DNA of 64,000 nucleotides from NCBI GenBank assembly GCA_963850915.1, contig CAWKND010000005.1:1116001-1180000 (forward strand), in the 5' to 3' direction. Shown in pieces: positions 26,478 to 35,956 of this stretch. Position 1 is the first letter of the stretch, and every line of letters begins with the position of its first letter. The position numbers and the translations under genes are program-made. The notes under the pieces were generated by a model that ran no database searches, was not told the DNA's origin, and saw only the letters and a program-made list of their open reading frames with translations. The stretch is from CAVTWH01 sp963850915. GTDB taxonomy: Bacteria > Actinomycetota > Actinomycetes > Mycobacteriales > Micromonosporaceae.

Positions 26478-29217
26478 ATGACGAGCCCGGCCGAGCGGTA
26501 CGCCTTGTTCCGGCAGCGGGCTGACCAGGCTGCCAGCCATCCCGTCCTCACCGAGTTTGCCGAGCAGCTCGACTTCGGCATGGACGACTTCCAGCGGGCG
26601 GCCTGCGAGGCGCTCGAGCGGGGCAGCGGCGTACTGGTGTGCGCGCCGACGGGCGCCGGCAAGACGGTGGTCGGCGAGTTCGCCGTCTACCAGGCGCTCG
26701 CGCAGGGCACCAAGTGCTTCTACACCACGCCGATCAAGGCGCTGTCCAACCAGAAGTTCCACGATCTGGTCGCCGTGCACGGCGAGGCGAAGGTCGGCCT
26801 GCTGACCGGCGACAACGCGATCAACGGGGACGCGCCGGTGGTGGTGATGACCACCGAGGTACTGCGCAACATGCTCTACGCCGGCTCCCCGGCCCTGGTC
26901 GGCCTCTCCCACGTGGTGATGGACGAGGTGCACTACCTGGCCGACCGGTTCCGGGGCGCGGTCTGGGAGGAGGTGATCATCCACCTGCCGGCGAGCGTCA
27001 ACCTGGTCTCCCTGTCCGCCACCGTCTCCAACGCGGAGGAGTTCGCCGACTGGCTGGTCACCGTACGCGGCCACACCGAGGTGGTGGTCAGCGAGCACCG
27101 GCCGGTACCGCTGTGGCAGCACATGCTCGTCGGCAAGCGGATGTTCGACCTGTTCCACGACGCGGAGGCGGCACAGAAGCACGACGTACACCCGGAACTG
27201 CTGCGTTACACCCGCGAGGTGACCCGCCGGATGGAACTCGAGGGCGGTCCGGGCCGCGGTCCGCGTGGCCGCACCCGGCGCTGGCCCGGCCCGGCGCGCT
27301 TCGACGTGGTGGAGCGGCTGGAGCGCGCCGGGCTGCTGCCGGCGATCGTCTTCATCTTCAGCCGCGCCGGCTGCGACGCCGCTGTGCAGCAGTGCCTGGC
27401 CGCCGGCCTGCGGTTGACCACGCCGACTGAGCGGGCCGAGATCCGCTCGATCGTGGAGGCGAAGACCGGCCAGATCCCGTCCGAGGACCTCCAGGTGCTG
27501 GGCTACTGGGAGTGGCTGGAGGGGCTGGAGCGGGGCCTGGCCGCGCACCACGCCGGGCTGCTGCCGGCCTTCAAGGAGGTGGTCGAGGAGCTGTTCGTCC
27601 GCGGCCTGGTGAAGGCCGTGTTCGCCACCGAGACACTGGCGCTGGGGATCAACATGCCGGCCCGCTGCGTGGTACTTCGAGCGGCTGGTCAAGTTCAACG
27701 GGGAGGCGCACGTCGACCTGACCCCTGGCGAATACACGCAGCTCACCGGGCGGGCCGGGCGGCGGGGTATCGACGTGGAGGGGCACGCCGTGGTGGTGTG
27801 GAGTCCCGAACTCGACCCCCGGCACGTGGCCGGGCTGGCCTCCACCCGTACCTATCCGCTGCGCTCCAGCTTCCGGCCGTCCTACAACATGGCGGTCAAT
27901 CTGGTCGGCTCGGTCGGCGGTAACCGGGCCCGGGCCCTGCTGGAGTCCTCGTTCGCCCAGTTCCAGGCGGACCGCTCGGTGGTCGGGCTGGCCCGCCAGG
28001 TGCAGCGCAACACCGAGACGGCGGCGGCGTACGCGCACGAGGAGCAGTGCCACCTCGGCGACTTCGACTCCTACTTCCAGCTGCGGATGGAGATCAACGA
28101 CCGGGAGAAGGCGAACGCGCGGCAGAGTGTGGCGCAGCGCCGTGGCGCGGTGGCGACGTCGCTGGAGAAGGTCAAGGTCGGGGACATCATCCTGGTACCG
28201 TCCGGCCGGCGTTCCGGCCTCGCGGTCGTACTCGACCCGGGCGCGGCCGGCTTCAACGAGCCACGGCCACTGGTACTGACCGAGGAGCGCTGGGCCGGGC
28301 GGATCTCGGCCGGCGAGTTCACCGCCCCGGTGGAGATACTGGGCCGGCTGCGGGTACCCAGGAACTTCAACCACCGCGCCCCAGCCGAGCGTCGTGACCT
28401 GGCGGCGGCGCTACGCGCGGCGGGAGTCGAGCGGCCCAACAAGCGTCCCGGACGGCGCTCGGACGGCTCTGCCGATCAGGAGATCGACCGGCTCCGCCAC
28501 GAACTGCGCAAGCACCCGTGCCACGCCTGCCCGGAGCGGGAGGAGCACGCCCGCTGGGCGGAGCGCAAGCACCGGCTGGAGCGGGACACCCAGGCGATCC
28601 GGGACAAGGTGGCCGGGCGCACCGGCTCGCTGGCCCGTACCTTCGACCAGGTCTGCGCGCTGCTGCGCGAGCGTGGCTACCTGGAGCGGGACGAGGTCAC
28701 CCCGGCCGGCCGGATGCTGGCCCGGATCTGGACCGAGGCCGACCTGCTGGTGGCCGAGTGCCTGCGCCGCGGCGTGTGGGACGAACTGTCCCCGTCGGAG
28801 TTGGCGGCGGCGGTCTCGGTCGTGGTCTACGAGGCACGGCGGGAGTCGGAGGAGCGCGCGTCGCTGCCCCGTGGCCCGGTCACCGACGCGGTGGACGCGA
28901 CGCTGAAGGTGTGGGCCGAGGTGGAGGCCGACGAGGGCGCTCACGGTCTGGAGCTGACCCGGGAACCCGATCTCGGCTTCGTCTGGCCGATGTACCGGTG
29001 GGCCCGTGGTGAGTCGCTGGCGAAGGTGCTCTCCAGCGTGCACGCGCTCGAGGGGGACATGCCGGCCGGTGACTTCGTGCGCTGGACGCGGCAGGTGGTC
29101 GATCTGCTCGGCCAGATCGCCCAGGCCGAAGGAGCGCCGCCCCAGGTCCAGTCGCACGCCCGGCAGGCGATCAGCGCCGTCACCCGGGGCGTGCTGGCGT
29201 ACGCGCTGACCGCTTGA
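26478..29217 (+). pseudogene. helY: Ski2/Mtr4-like DExH helicase HelY, one frameshift
   Basis: Superfamily 2 helicase of about 912 residues. The N-terminal half has FGMDDFQRAACEALERG (Q-motif region), Walker A CAPTGAGKT, TTPIKALSNQKF, LLTGDNAINGDAPVVVMTTEV, the DEVH box MDEVHYLADRFRGAVWEE, LSATVSNAEEFADW and motif V/VI region LALGINMPA. At about 27678-27680 one extra base shifts the frame inside VVLERLVKFNGEAHVDLTPGE; the C-terminal half from QLTGRAGRRG (motif VI) through the DSHCT domain is intact. A CxxC-like pair, HPCHACPE, lies in the C-terminal half. Because both halves are complete and abut, a sequencing insertion is the simplest explanation. Confidence 0.92.
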
Positions 29218-29312
29218 TCACAGCGTAATGCGGCCCTCACCAGGCGAAGTGTGATGAGGTCGTAAGGGGTGCTGGCTGGTCAGGCCGGTACCGCACAGGT
29301 GAAGATCCTGCC

Positions 29313-30371
29313 GTGCATGAGTTCGCGTACGGATGGATCACGCCGGTACTGGCGTACGGATTGTCCCTGGTCGGCTCGCTCCTCGGGCTCACCGCCACGG
29401 TCCGCGCCCGGGCCGCCGCCGGTACCGGCCTGCGCGCCCGCTGGCTCGTACTCGCCGCGTTCGCCATCGGCGGTACCGGCATCTGGACCATGCACTTCCT
29501 CGCGATGATCGGCTTCTCGGTAGACGGCACCGCTGTCCGGTACGACGTGGCCACCACGGTGGCGAGCTGGCTCACCGCCGTGATCGTGGTCGGCGTCGGC
29601 CTGTTCATCGTCGGCTTCGGCAAGCCGTCGGTGCTCAAGGTGCTGGTGGCCGGGGTGCTGACCGGTGCCGGCGTGGCCGCGATGCACTACTCCGGCATGG
29701 CGGCGATGCGGGTCGATGGCAGCATCGGGTACGACACCCCCTACGTTGTCGCGGCTGTGGCGATCGCGATCGTGGCCTCCACGGTGGCCCTCTGGTTCAC
29801 CGTGACAGTGCAGCGGCCGCCGGCGCTGTTCGGCTCCGCCGCGCTGATGGCAGCCGCGATCTCCGGCATGCACTACACCGGCATGTACGGCATGCGGGTA
29901 CACGTCCACTCGAGTGTCGACGGCTCCGCGCTCACCGGCGTCGACGCGATGACCTTCCTGATCCCGATCCTGGTGCTGGTGCTCGGTGTCGTCGTAGCGC
30001 TCTTCTACGCGCTGCTGGCGGTACCGTCGCAGGCCGACCGGGACGTCCAGGCCGAGCTGCGGGCGCGTATCGACGGCAGCCACCCGGCCACCCAGCCGTC
30101 CTACACCGAGGCATACCTCGGTCCGGTGAACTTCCCGGCAGAGCAGACTCCGCGCGGCTCGTGGGACTCGGCGTTCGGCCACCGCTCGGCGGAGTCGGCG
30201 TTCGGGCAGCGCCCGACCAGTCCGGCACCGGACGCTCCGGTATCCGGCCGGCCGGGTCGTACCGAGTCGAGTGGCCAGTGGCCGCAGGTACCCACGGTGT
30301 CCCGGGCGCGGCAACGCCCGTTCCCGCTGCCGGCGACCGGCGACGACCCGGAGCGCACCCCAGGCCGCTGA
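29313..30371 (+). CDS. MHYT-domain membrane sensor protein
   Basis: An integral membrane protein with seven predicted transmembrane helices and no enzymatic output domain. The three MHYT-type repeats are MHFLAMIGF, MHYSGMAAM and MHYTGMYGM, each in a helix near the outer face; the family is predicted to bind a metal and sense a gas such as oxygen, CO or NO (literature hypothesis). Most MHYT proteins carry GGDEF/EAL domains, but here the remaining 100 or so residues are a disordered Pro/Ser/Arg-rich tail. GTG 29313 is used as start, and the ribosome binding site is weak. The partner is unknown. Confidence 0.85.
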   Translation: MHEFAYGWITPVLAYGLSLVGSLLGLTATVRARAAAGTGLRARWLVLAAFAIGGTGIWTMHFLAMIGFSVDGTAVRYDVATTVASWLTAVIVVGVGLFIVGFGKPSVLKVLVAGVLTGAGVAAMHYSGMAAMRVDGSIGYDTPYVVAAVAIAIVASTVALWFTVTVQRPPALFGSAALMAAAISGMHYTGMYGMRVHVHSSVDGSALTGVDAMTFLIPILVLVLGVVVALFYALLAVPSQADRDVQAELRARIDGSHPATQPSYTEAYLGPVNFPAEQTPRGSWDSAFGHRSAESAFGQRPTSPAPDAPVSGRPGRTESSGQWPQVPTVSRARQRPFPLPATGDDPERTPGR

Positions 30372-30392
30372 CCCGGCCCAGGCCGGCCCCCG

Positions 30393-30432
30393 CCGGCCAG
30401 GGCGTCGATCAGCCGGCCAGGGCGTCGATCAG
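30393..30432. repeat. Perfect 20-bp tandem duplication at the exonuclease 3' end
   Basis: CCGGCCAGGGCGTCGATCAG occurs at 30393-30412 and again at 30413-30432. The right-hand copy encodes RLIDALAG at the C-terminus of the leftward exonuclease gene, and the second copy supplies its TGA stop out of frame. Confidence 0.9.
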
Positions 30433-31317
30433 CCGGCGGGTGGAGCCGGCCAGGTTCCACTGCTCGGCCAGCTCCAGCAGCCGATCGGGGTTGGCCGGTA
30501 CCACCGGCAGGGCACTCGCGATCGGTGGCAGCGGCACGTCCCGGGCCACCTCCACCACCTTCGGCGCAACTGCCAGGTAAGCGCGTGCCGCGTCCAGCTT
30601 GGTACGCAGCCCAGGTGCGAAGCCGGCGGCGGGTTCGTCCAGGGCGGCCACGATGGCGGACAGGCTGCCGTACCGTTCGATGAGGCGTGCCGCCGTCTTC
30701 TCGCCGACGCCGGGTACCCCTGGCAGCCCGTCACTCGGGTCCCCGCGCAGCGCCGCGAAGTCGGCGTACCCGGCCGCCGGTACCCCGTACTTAGCCCGTA
30801 CCGCCGGGTCGTCGCAGACCTCCAACTTGGCGATCCCGCGCCCGCAGTAGAGCAGCCGTACCGGGCGGGCGTCGTCGACCAGCTGGAACAGGTCACGGTC
30901 GCCGGAGACCACCTCCACCGGGGCCGGCTCGTGCGTGGCCAGGGTGCCGAGTACGTCGTCGGCCTCGTACCCCTTGGCGCCCAGCGCGGGGATACCGATC
31001 GCGGCGAGTACCTCGAGCAGCAGCGGTACCTGCGGGGTCAGCCCGGCCGGTACCTCCTCGATACCGGGGGCGGCCACCCGGTGCGCCTTGTAGGAGGGGA
31101 GTAGGGCCACGCGCCAGGCGGGTCGCCAGTCCTCGTCGAGTGCGCAGATCAGCCGGTCGGGCCGGCGGGTGCGTACCAGTGTGGCGATCATGTCGAGGAA
31201 CCCGCGTACCGCGTTGACCGGCGTACCGTCCGGCGCTCGCGCGGCCGATTCGGGGATGCCGAAGTAGGCGCGGAAATAGAGGCTGGGCGCGTCGACGAGC
31301 AGCAGTGGCGCGGTCAC
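30409..31317 (-). CDS. Stand-alone 5'-3' exonuclease (flap-endonuclease fold)
   Basis: A 302-residue structure-specific nuclease equivalent to the N-terminal domain of DNA polymerase I. It shows the metal-binding acidic sites LLLVDAPSLYFRAYF, ICALDEDW, KGYEADDVLGTLA and EVVSGDRDLFQLVDD, and the H3TH DNA-binding motif DGLPGVPGVGEKTAARLIE. It would process flaps or RNA primers. The C-terminus was reset by a 20-bp tandem duplication, so the natural ending may have been longer. A homologue lies near helY in mycobacteria as well (from memory). TAGAGT lies 6 bases upstream of GTG 31317. Confidence 0.92.
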   Translation of the reverse strand: MTAPLLLVDAPSLYFRAYFGIPESAARAPDGTPVNAVRGFLDMIATLVRTRRPDRLICALDEDWRPAWRVALLPSYKAHRVAAPGIEEVPAGLTPQVPLLLEVLAAIGIPALGAKGYEADDVLGTLATHEPAPVEVVSGDRDLFQLVDDARPVRLLYCGRGIAKLEVCDDPAVRAKYGVPAAGYADFAALRGDPSDGLPGVPGVGEKTAARLIERYGSLSAIVAALDEPAAGFAPGLRTKLDAARAYLAVAPKVVEVARDVPLPPIASALPVVPANPDRLLELAEQWNLAGSTRRLIDALAG

Positions 31318-31323
31318 CCCGCC

Positions 31324-31329
31324 ACTCTA
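31324..31329 (-). promoter_or_regulatory. Leaderless -10 element of the exonuclease gene (TAGAGT)
   Basis: On the minus strand TAGAGT ends 6 bases (GGCGGG) before GTG 31317. Confidence 0.5.
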
Positions 31330-31363
31330 GAGGCCGGCACCGACGTTGCGGGGGAGCCGGCCG

Positions 31364-32518
31364 TCAGACGTCGGTCTCCGCCCGCGTGGGTAGCCCGAAG
31401 CGCTGGGCGATCGGGTTCCACACGGCGATGAACTGGTCCTTCGCGGCGTGCGACTGGTTGGAGTAGGTGTCGCCGTCGTCCTTGTCGCCGTTGCTGCCGC
31501 AACCGTTGTTGATCATCCACTGTACCCAGCGGCCGTATGCCTGGTCCGCCTGCAGCGACAGGTCCCAGGCCTGGCCGAGCGTCTGGTGCAGGGAGTCGGC
31601 GTTGCTGAACGCGCCGAGGTCGATCTGGCCGGCCTGCTGTAGCTGGCTCTTCCGGTCGCTCACCACTGCGTTGATCTTGCCCAGCGCGTCGTTCAGGTCG
31701 CCGCACGCGTTGGCCTCGTCGAGCCCCGCCTTGAGCTGGACGCGGCTGTTCATCGCGGAGCTGAGCAGCTGGTCGAGGCTGGTCGCCTCGGCGCGCGCCC
31801 GGGCATCCGAGTTGCCGGCCGTGCTGCCGGCCGTCCCGGCCCCGGTTACGCCGTTGCTGTTGCCGTTGGAGCCGGTACTGGTGTTGTTGCCGTCGGAGCC
31901 GGTCTGCGCGGGCTTGTCGACGAGGTGCAGCACGGCGACCGCGCCAAGACCGAGGATTGCCACCACACCGAGGCAGATCAACACCACCAGCAGGGTGCGC
32001 CGGGGCGGCGGCTCGAGCGGGCCGGTGGGGACGCCGGGGCCGGCCGGATAGGGGTACCCGCCGCTCTGGGGCACGGGCATCCGTGGGTACCCGCCGGTCG
32101 GGTACTGGTAGCCGGGCGAGGTCGGTGCGGCGTGCGGGTATCCGCCTCCCGGTGCACCCGGGTAGGGCTGTCCGCCGAGTGCGGGGTATCCACCCGTGGC
32201 CTGCTGGTAGCCCGGTCCCGCGACGGGCGGCGGCTGGTATGCCGGTGCTGGCGCGGCCGGGTAGCCGGGTGCTGGCACAGGCGGGTAGCTCGGCGCCGGT
32301 ACGGGCGGTGTGCGCTGCTGACCCGGTGTCGGTGCGGGCGGCGCCGATTGCGGGAGGCCGGCGACCTCAGCGGTCGGTACCTCGGTCACGGCCGCCGGTG
32401 GATCCGGGATCGCCACCGGAGCCGGGTTTGGCAGCGTGACCGTGTCGAGGTCGGTCCCGCAGGCCGGGCAGGTGTGCACGCCGACCGGCGAGTCGAAACG
32501 GCACAGGGGGCACAGCAT
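31364..32518 (-). CDS. Zinc-ribbon, Pro/Gly/Tyr-rich single-pass membrane protein
   Basis: A 384-residue protein. ATG 32518 follows GGAGAACC and opens with a zinc ribbon: CPLCRFDSPVGVHTCPACG (CxxC...CxxC). Next is a low-complexity region of about 140 residues with repeated PxPGYPxxP and GGYPxxP units, one transmembrane helix (TLLVVLICLGVVAILGLGAV) and a Ser/Gly/Asn linker. The extracytoplasmic domain of about 150 residues has helices, the Cys pair NACGDLNDAL and NNGCGSNG, and no recognised family. Such zinc-ribbon/Pro-rich/TM proteins are common in actinomycetes, and I assign no function. Confidence 0.75.
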   Translation of the reverse strand: MLCPLCRFDSPVGVHTCPACGTDLDTVTLPNPAPVAIPDPPAAVTEVPTAEVAGLPQSAPPAPTPGQQRTPPVPAPSYPPVPAPGYPAAPAPAYQPPPVAGPGYQQATGGYPALGGQPYPGAPGGGYPHAAPTSPGYQYPTGGYPRMPVPQSGGYPYPAGPGVPTGPLEPPPRRTLLVVLICLGVVAILGLGAVAVLHLVDKPAQTGSDGNNTSTGSNGNSNGVTGAGTAGSTAGNSDARARAEATSLDQLLSSAMNSRVQLKAGLDEANACGDLNDALGKINAVVSDRKSQLQQAGQIDLGAFSNADSLHQTLGQAWDLSLQADQAYGRWVQWMINNGCGSNGDKDDGDTYSNQSHAAKDQFIAVWNPIAQRFGLPTRAETDV

Positions 32519-32703
32519 CGGCTGGTTCTCCGTCCGGCACGGCTGACCGTGGCGCCCGGGTAGGCGGGGTGGCAACAGCGTACCGGCCGGCCACCAGCGG
32601 GACGCCGGACGCGAAGCGGGATCATCCGTTCGCCCGGCAACTCTGCGCGCACGGCCGAGACGGGGGTGGGGAGGACGGGCGGGCGAACGAGGTGAACGAG
32701 CGT

Positions 32704-32709
32704 TAAGCT
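32704..32709 (+). promoter_or_regulatory. Leaderless -10 element of an acyl-CoA dehydrogenase gene (TAAGCT)
   Basis: TAAGCT ends 6 bases before GTG 32716. Confidence 0.45.
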
Positions 32710-32715
32710 GGGTAC

Positions 32716-33873
32716 GTGCCTGCCCACCACACCATCGACCGGATTCTGCCGACCGACGAGGCGTACGCCCTGCTGGAGCTGGCTGGCGAGATCGCCGACC
32801 GGGAGTTGGCGCCGCGCGCCGCCGGTTACGAAGAGCGCGCCGAGTTCCCTCGTGACGTGCTGCGTACCCTCGGCCGGGCCGGTCTGCTCGGCCTGCCGTA
32901 CCCGCTCGAGTACGGCGGCGGCGGCCAGCCGTACGAGGTGTTCGTGCAGGTCGTCGAGGAGCTGGCCCGGCGCTGGCTGACCGTCGCCGAGGCGATCTCG
33001 GTGCACACGCTGGCCTGCTACCCGCTCGCCGCGCACGGCTCCGACGAGCAGCGCAAGCGCTGGCTGCCGGACCTGATCGGCGGCGAGCTGCTGGGCGCCT
33101 ACTGCCTGTCCGAACCGGCTGGCGGCTCCGATCCGGCCGCGATGACCACCCGGGCCACCCGCGACGGCGACGAACTGGTTGTCAGCGGTACCAAGGCATG
33201 GATCACGCACGCCGGCCGGGCCGACTTCTACACCGTCTTCTGCCGTACCGGCGGCCCCGGCGCGCGCGGCATCTCCTGCCTGTACGCCCCGGCCGACACC
33301 GCCGGCATCGTGCCGCAGCGCCCGGAGCGCACCATGGGGTTGCGCTCCTCCCCGGTGGCGCAGATCGCCTTCGACGACGCCCGGCTGCCGGCCGAGCACC
33401 TCATCGGCCCGGAGAACGGCGGCTTCGCCATCGCCATGCAGGCGCTGGATGCCGGCCGGTTGGGGATAGCGGCGAGCGCCGTCGGCCTGGCCCAGGCGGC
33501 CCTGGACTACGCCGTCGGGTATGCCCGCGAGCGGCAGCAGTTCGGCCGGGCGATCCTGGACTTCCAGGGGATGGGCTTCCTGCTGGCGGATGCGGCCACC
33601 CAGATCTCGGCGGCCCGCGAGCTGACCCTGGCGGCCGCACGGCGTAAGGACGCGGGGCGGCCGTACAGCATCGAAGCGGCCAAGGCCAAGCTCTTCGCGA
33701 CCGACATGGCGATGAAGGTGACCACCGACGCGGTCCAGGTACTCGGCGGGTACGGCTACGTGAGTGACCATCCCGTGGAGCGCTTCATGCGGGAGGCCAA
33801 GCTGCTGCAGATCGTGGAAGGTACCAACCAGATCCAGCGGCTGGTCATCGCCCGCAGCCTCGGCCGGGACTGA
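32716..33873 (+). CDS. Acyl-CoA dehydrogenase
   Basis: FAD-dependent enzyme that makes a trans-2-enoyl-CoA, as in fatty- or amino-acid catabolism. It has 385 residues with all domains: an N-terminal helical domain, the FAD region LGAYCLSEPAGGSDPAAMTTRA and KAWITHAGRADFYTVF, the middle beta domain, and the C-terminal helices YARERQQFGRAILDFQ and QVLGGYGYVSDHPVERFMREAK. The catalytic base is likely the Glu of VEGTNQIQRLVIAR, as in short-chain dehydrogenases. Substrate not determinable. It ends 17 bases from the convergent response-regulator gene. Confidence 0.93.
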   Translation: MPAHHTIDRILPTDEAYALLELAGEIADRELAPRAAGYEERAEFPRDVLRTLGRAGLLGLPYPLEYGGGGQPYEVFVQVVEELARRWLTVAEAISVHTLACYPLAAHGSDEQRKRWLPDLIGGELLGAYCLSEPAGGSDPAAMTTRATRDGDELVVSGTKAWITHAGRADFYTVFCRTGGPGARGISCLYAPADTAGIVPQRPERTMGLRSSPVAQIAFDDARLPAEHLIGPENGGFAIAMQALDAGRLGIAASAVGLAQAALDYAVGYARERQQFGRAILDFQGMGFLLADAATQISAARELTLAAARRKDAGRPYSIEAAKAKLFATDMAMKVTTDAVQVLGGYGYVSDHPVERFMREAKLLQIVEGTNQIQRLVIARSLGRD

Positions 33874-33890
33874 GCATCAGCGGTTCAGCG

Positions 33891-34589
33891 TCAGCCTTCC
33901 GTTGGCGCGGCGGCGAAGGAGCGGTACTCGCCGACCTCCGACGGGTCGATCAGACCGTCCTCGATCGCCCGCGCGAGCAGCGCGAACGTGGTCGGCGCGC
34001 GGCGCCCGGCCCGCACGTACTTCACCCGGGCCCGATCGATGTACTGCTTCACCGTGTGCTCGGTGATCCCCATCCGGCGGGCCACCGACGCCTTCGACAT
34101 GCCCTGGAACCACAGCCGGAGCGCCTCCTGCTCCTTGCCGGACAGCCGGGGACTGGCCGGCCGGTCGTCGGCGACCATGGCACCGGCGAGGCTGGGCGTC
34201 ACGTACGGCTGGTCGGCGGCGACTGTCACGATCGTCTCCACGCAGTGCTCGCCGGCCTCCTGTTTGGTCACGTAGGCCATCGCCCCGGCGTCCAGCGCGG
34301 TCAGGATGGTGTCCGGCTCGGTGTCCTGGGAGAACACCACCACCCGGTGGCCGGCCCGAGCCAGCTCACCGATCCGGTCGGCGACGCGTACCCCGTGCAG
34401 GGTCAGGTCGAGCAGCAGCACGTCGGGTAGCTCGCCGGTGAGCGCGTCGTCGACGCTGTCGGACATGCCGACCAGGCGTACCCGCTGCTCCGGGTCGGCG
34501 CCGATCCACGCCTGGATGCCCTCCAGGACGACCGGGTGATCGTCGATGACGGCGACCCGGACCGGGGCGAGTGCCGGTTCTAAGCTCAT
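33891..34589 (-). CDS. LuxR/NarL-type response regulator
   Basis: A two-component regulator of 232 residues. The REC domain has VRVAVIDDHPVVLEG (acidic pair near residues 16-17), the phosphoacceptor Asp61 in LLLDLTLHG, and Lys in AYVTKQE. The LuxR HTH reads LSGKEQEALRLWFQGMSKASVARRMGITEHTVKQYIDRARVKY. ATG 34589 is chosen since GGAGG lies 8 bases upstream; an ATG at 34607 is in frame. It is divergent from a histidine kinase, its likely partner, an arrangement suited to autoregulation. Confidence 0.9.
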   Translation of the reverse strand: MSLEPALAPVRVAVIDDHPVVLEGIQAWIGADPEQRVRLVGMSDSVDDALTGELPDVLLLDLTLHGVRVADRIGELARAGHRVVVFSQDTEPDTILTALDAGAMAYVTKQEAGEHCVETIVTVAADQPYVTPSLAGAMVADDRPASPRLSGKEQEALRLWFQGMSKASVARRMGITEHTVKQYIDRARVKYVRAGRRAPTTFALLARAIEDGLIDPSEVGEYRSFAAAPTEG

Positions 34590-34744
34590 CCATCTATCCT
34601 CCGACATATGGTCCCGCCGGTGATACCCCTGTGGCCGGGGTGGAACCGTCCAGTCGGTACCCCGCTGACCGAACGGCCGAGTCCCGCCGGCGACGCGAGC
34701 CGGCTGGCGCACGGGCATTGCCGTGGCCGGGAGGTTCGGGCACA

Positions 34745-35956
34745 GTGGACGCTCCGATGAGATCCTGGCTGCGTACCGCGATCCGGCCGCCTGACGGGCA
34801 TCCGGCCCCGGCCACCTACGTCATGGACCAGCTCGCGGCGGCCGTCGCCGCGCTGCTGCGGGTAGTCGTGGGCGTGCTCGGCGGTGCGGCGGCGGTGATC
34901 GGCCTGGGTGTGCCGGCCCGACCCGGCTGGGTGTACCCCGCCGTCGGGCTCAGTCTGTTGTGGTCACTCGCGTTCGCGTACCGCGCCGTACGCGGCGGGC
35001 TGAGCACCTGGCTGACCTGCCTGGACGTGGCGGGTACCAGCGTGCTGTGCCTGCTGCAGGGCGAGCTGACCGAGCGGCAGGCGCTGTCCAGCGGGGCCGG
35101 CTGGGTGGCCCTGGTGGCCACGGTCAGCCTGGTGATCTGCCAGTTCACCTGGCGGGTACCGGCCGCGGCGCCGGCCGGACTGGTGATCGTCGCCAGCTAC
35201 CTGGCCGGGGCACAGCGCGCCGGGCTGGCCGACCACGGGCTGGCCCAGGCCGCCATCTTCGCCATCCAGATCGGCTGCGCGGCACTGCTCATGTGGCTGA
35301 TCCGCCGGGCGGCCGCCGCCGCTGACACGGCACTCACCGAGCGTGGCCGGGTGCAGGCCAGCGCGCAGGCCGCGCAGGCCCGCCGGCGTACCGAGCGGGA
35401 GCACAACCGGCAACTGCACGACACGGTACTGGCCACCCTGACGATGGTCGGCATCGGCGCGATCGGTACCAGCTCGCCCGCGCTACGCAGCCGGGCGCTG
35501 GCCGACCTCGAGCTGATCGAGGGGCTGGACCGGCCGGTGATCCCGACCCAACGCCGGCCGGACCAGCCGGCCCCCGCACTGGTCCGGCTGGACGAGCGGC
35601 TGGCGCTGGCGACCTCGCTCGCCGGTGAGTTGAGCGTCGTACTGCACCTGGCGGCCTGTCCGGTACCGGCGACAGTGGCGGCCGCGTTCACCGGCGCGAC
35701 AGCGCAAGCACTGGCGAATGTGGCCCGGCACGCGGGTACCCGGGCCGTAGAGGTGCGGCTGCGTACCGGCGACGGCGGGGTACGGGTGGAGGTGGCCGAT
35801 GCGGGTACCGGCTTCGACCCGGCGACGGTACCGGCCACCCGGTACGGCATCCGCGAGGCGATCGTGGGCCGGATGCTCGCGGTCGGTGGCGTTGCCGAGG
35901 TGCTCTCCCAGCCCGGTCGGGGTACCACGGTGATCCTGGAGTGGCAGCATGACTGA
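34745..35956 (+). CDS. Sensor histidine kinase (HisKA_3-like, membrane)
   Basis: Likely partner of the divergent response regulator. About six transmembrane helices fill residues 30-190, with no large extracellular domain, so it probably senses a membrane or intracellular signal. The dimerisation segment RRTEREHNRQLHDTVLATLT has the H-D phosphoacceptor of the NarL-type kinases. The ATPase domain shows ALANVARHAGTRAVEV (N box), VEVADAGTGFDPATV and a G-box-like PGRGTTVILEW. I take GTG 34745 (GGGAGG 10 bases upstream); an ATG at 34757 is also possible. It overlaps the next gene by 8 bases. Confidence 0.85.
   Translation: MDAPMRSWLRTAIRPPDGHPAPATYVMDQLAAAVAALLRVVVGVLGGAAAVIGLGVPARPGWVYPAVGLSLLWSLAFAYRAVRGGLSTWLTCLDVAGTSVLCLLQGELTERQALSSGAGWVALVATVSLVICQFTWRVPAAAPAGLVIVASYLAGAQRAGLADHGLAQAAIFAIQIGCAALLMWLIRRAAAAADTALTERGRVQASAQAAQARRRTEREHNRQLHDTVLATLTMVGIGAIGTSSPALRSRALADLELIEGLDRPVIPTQRRPDQPAPALVRLDERLALATSLAGELSVVLHLAACPVPATVAAAFTGATAQALANVARHAGTRAVEVRLRTGDGGVRVEVADAGTGFDPATVPATRYGIREAIVGRMLAVGGVAEVLSQPGRGTTVILEWQHD

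Noticed and set aside
34745..34756. ATG 34757 as the kinase start
   Set aside because: GTG 34745 has GGGAGG at a better distance (10 bases) than ATG 34757 (22 bases), though the ATG cannot be excluded.
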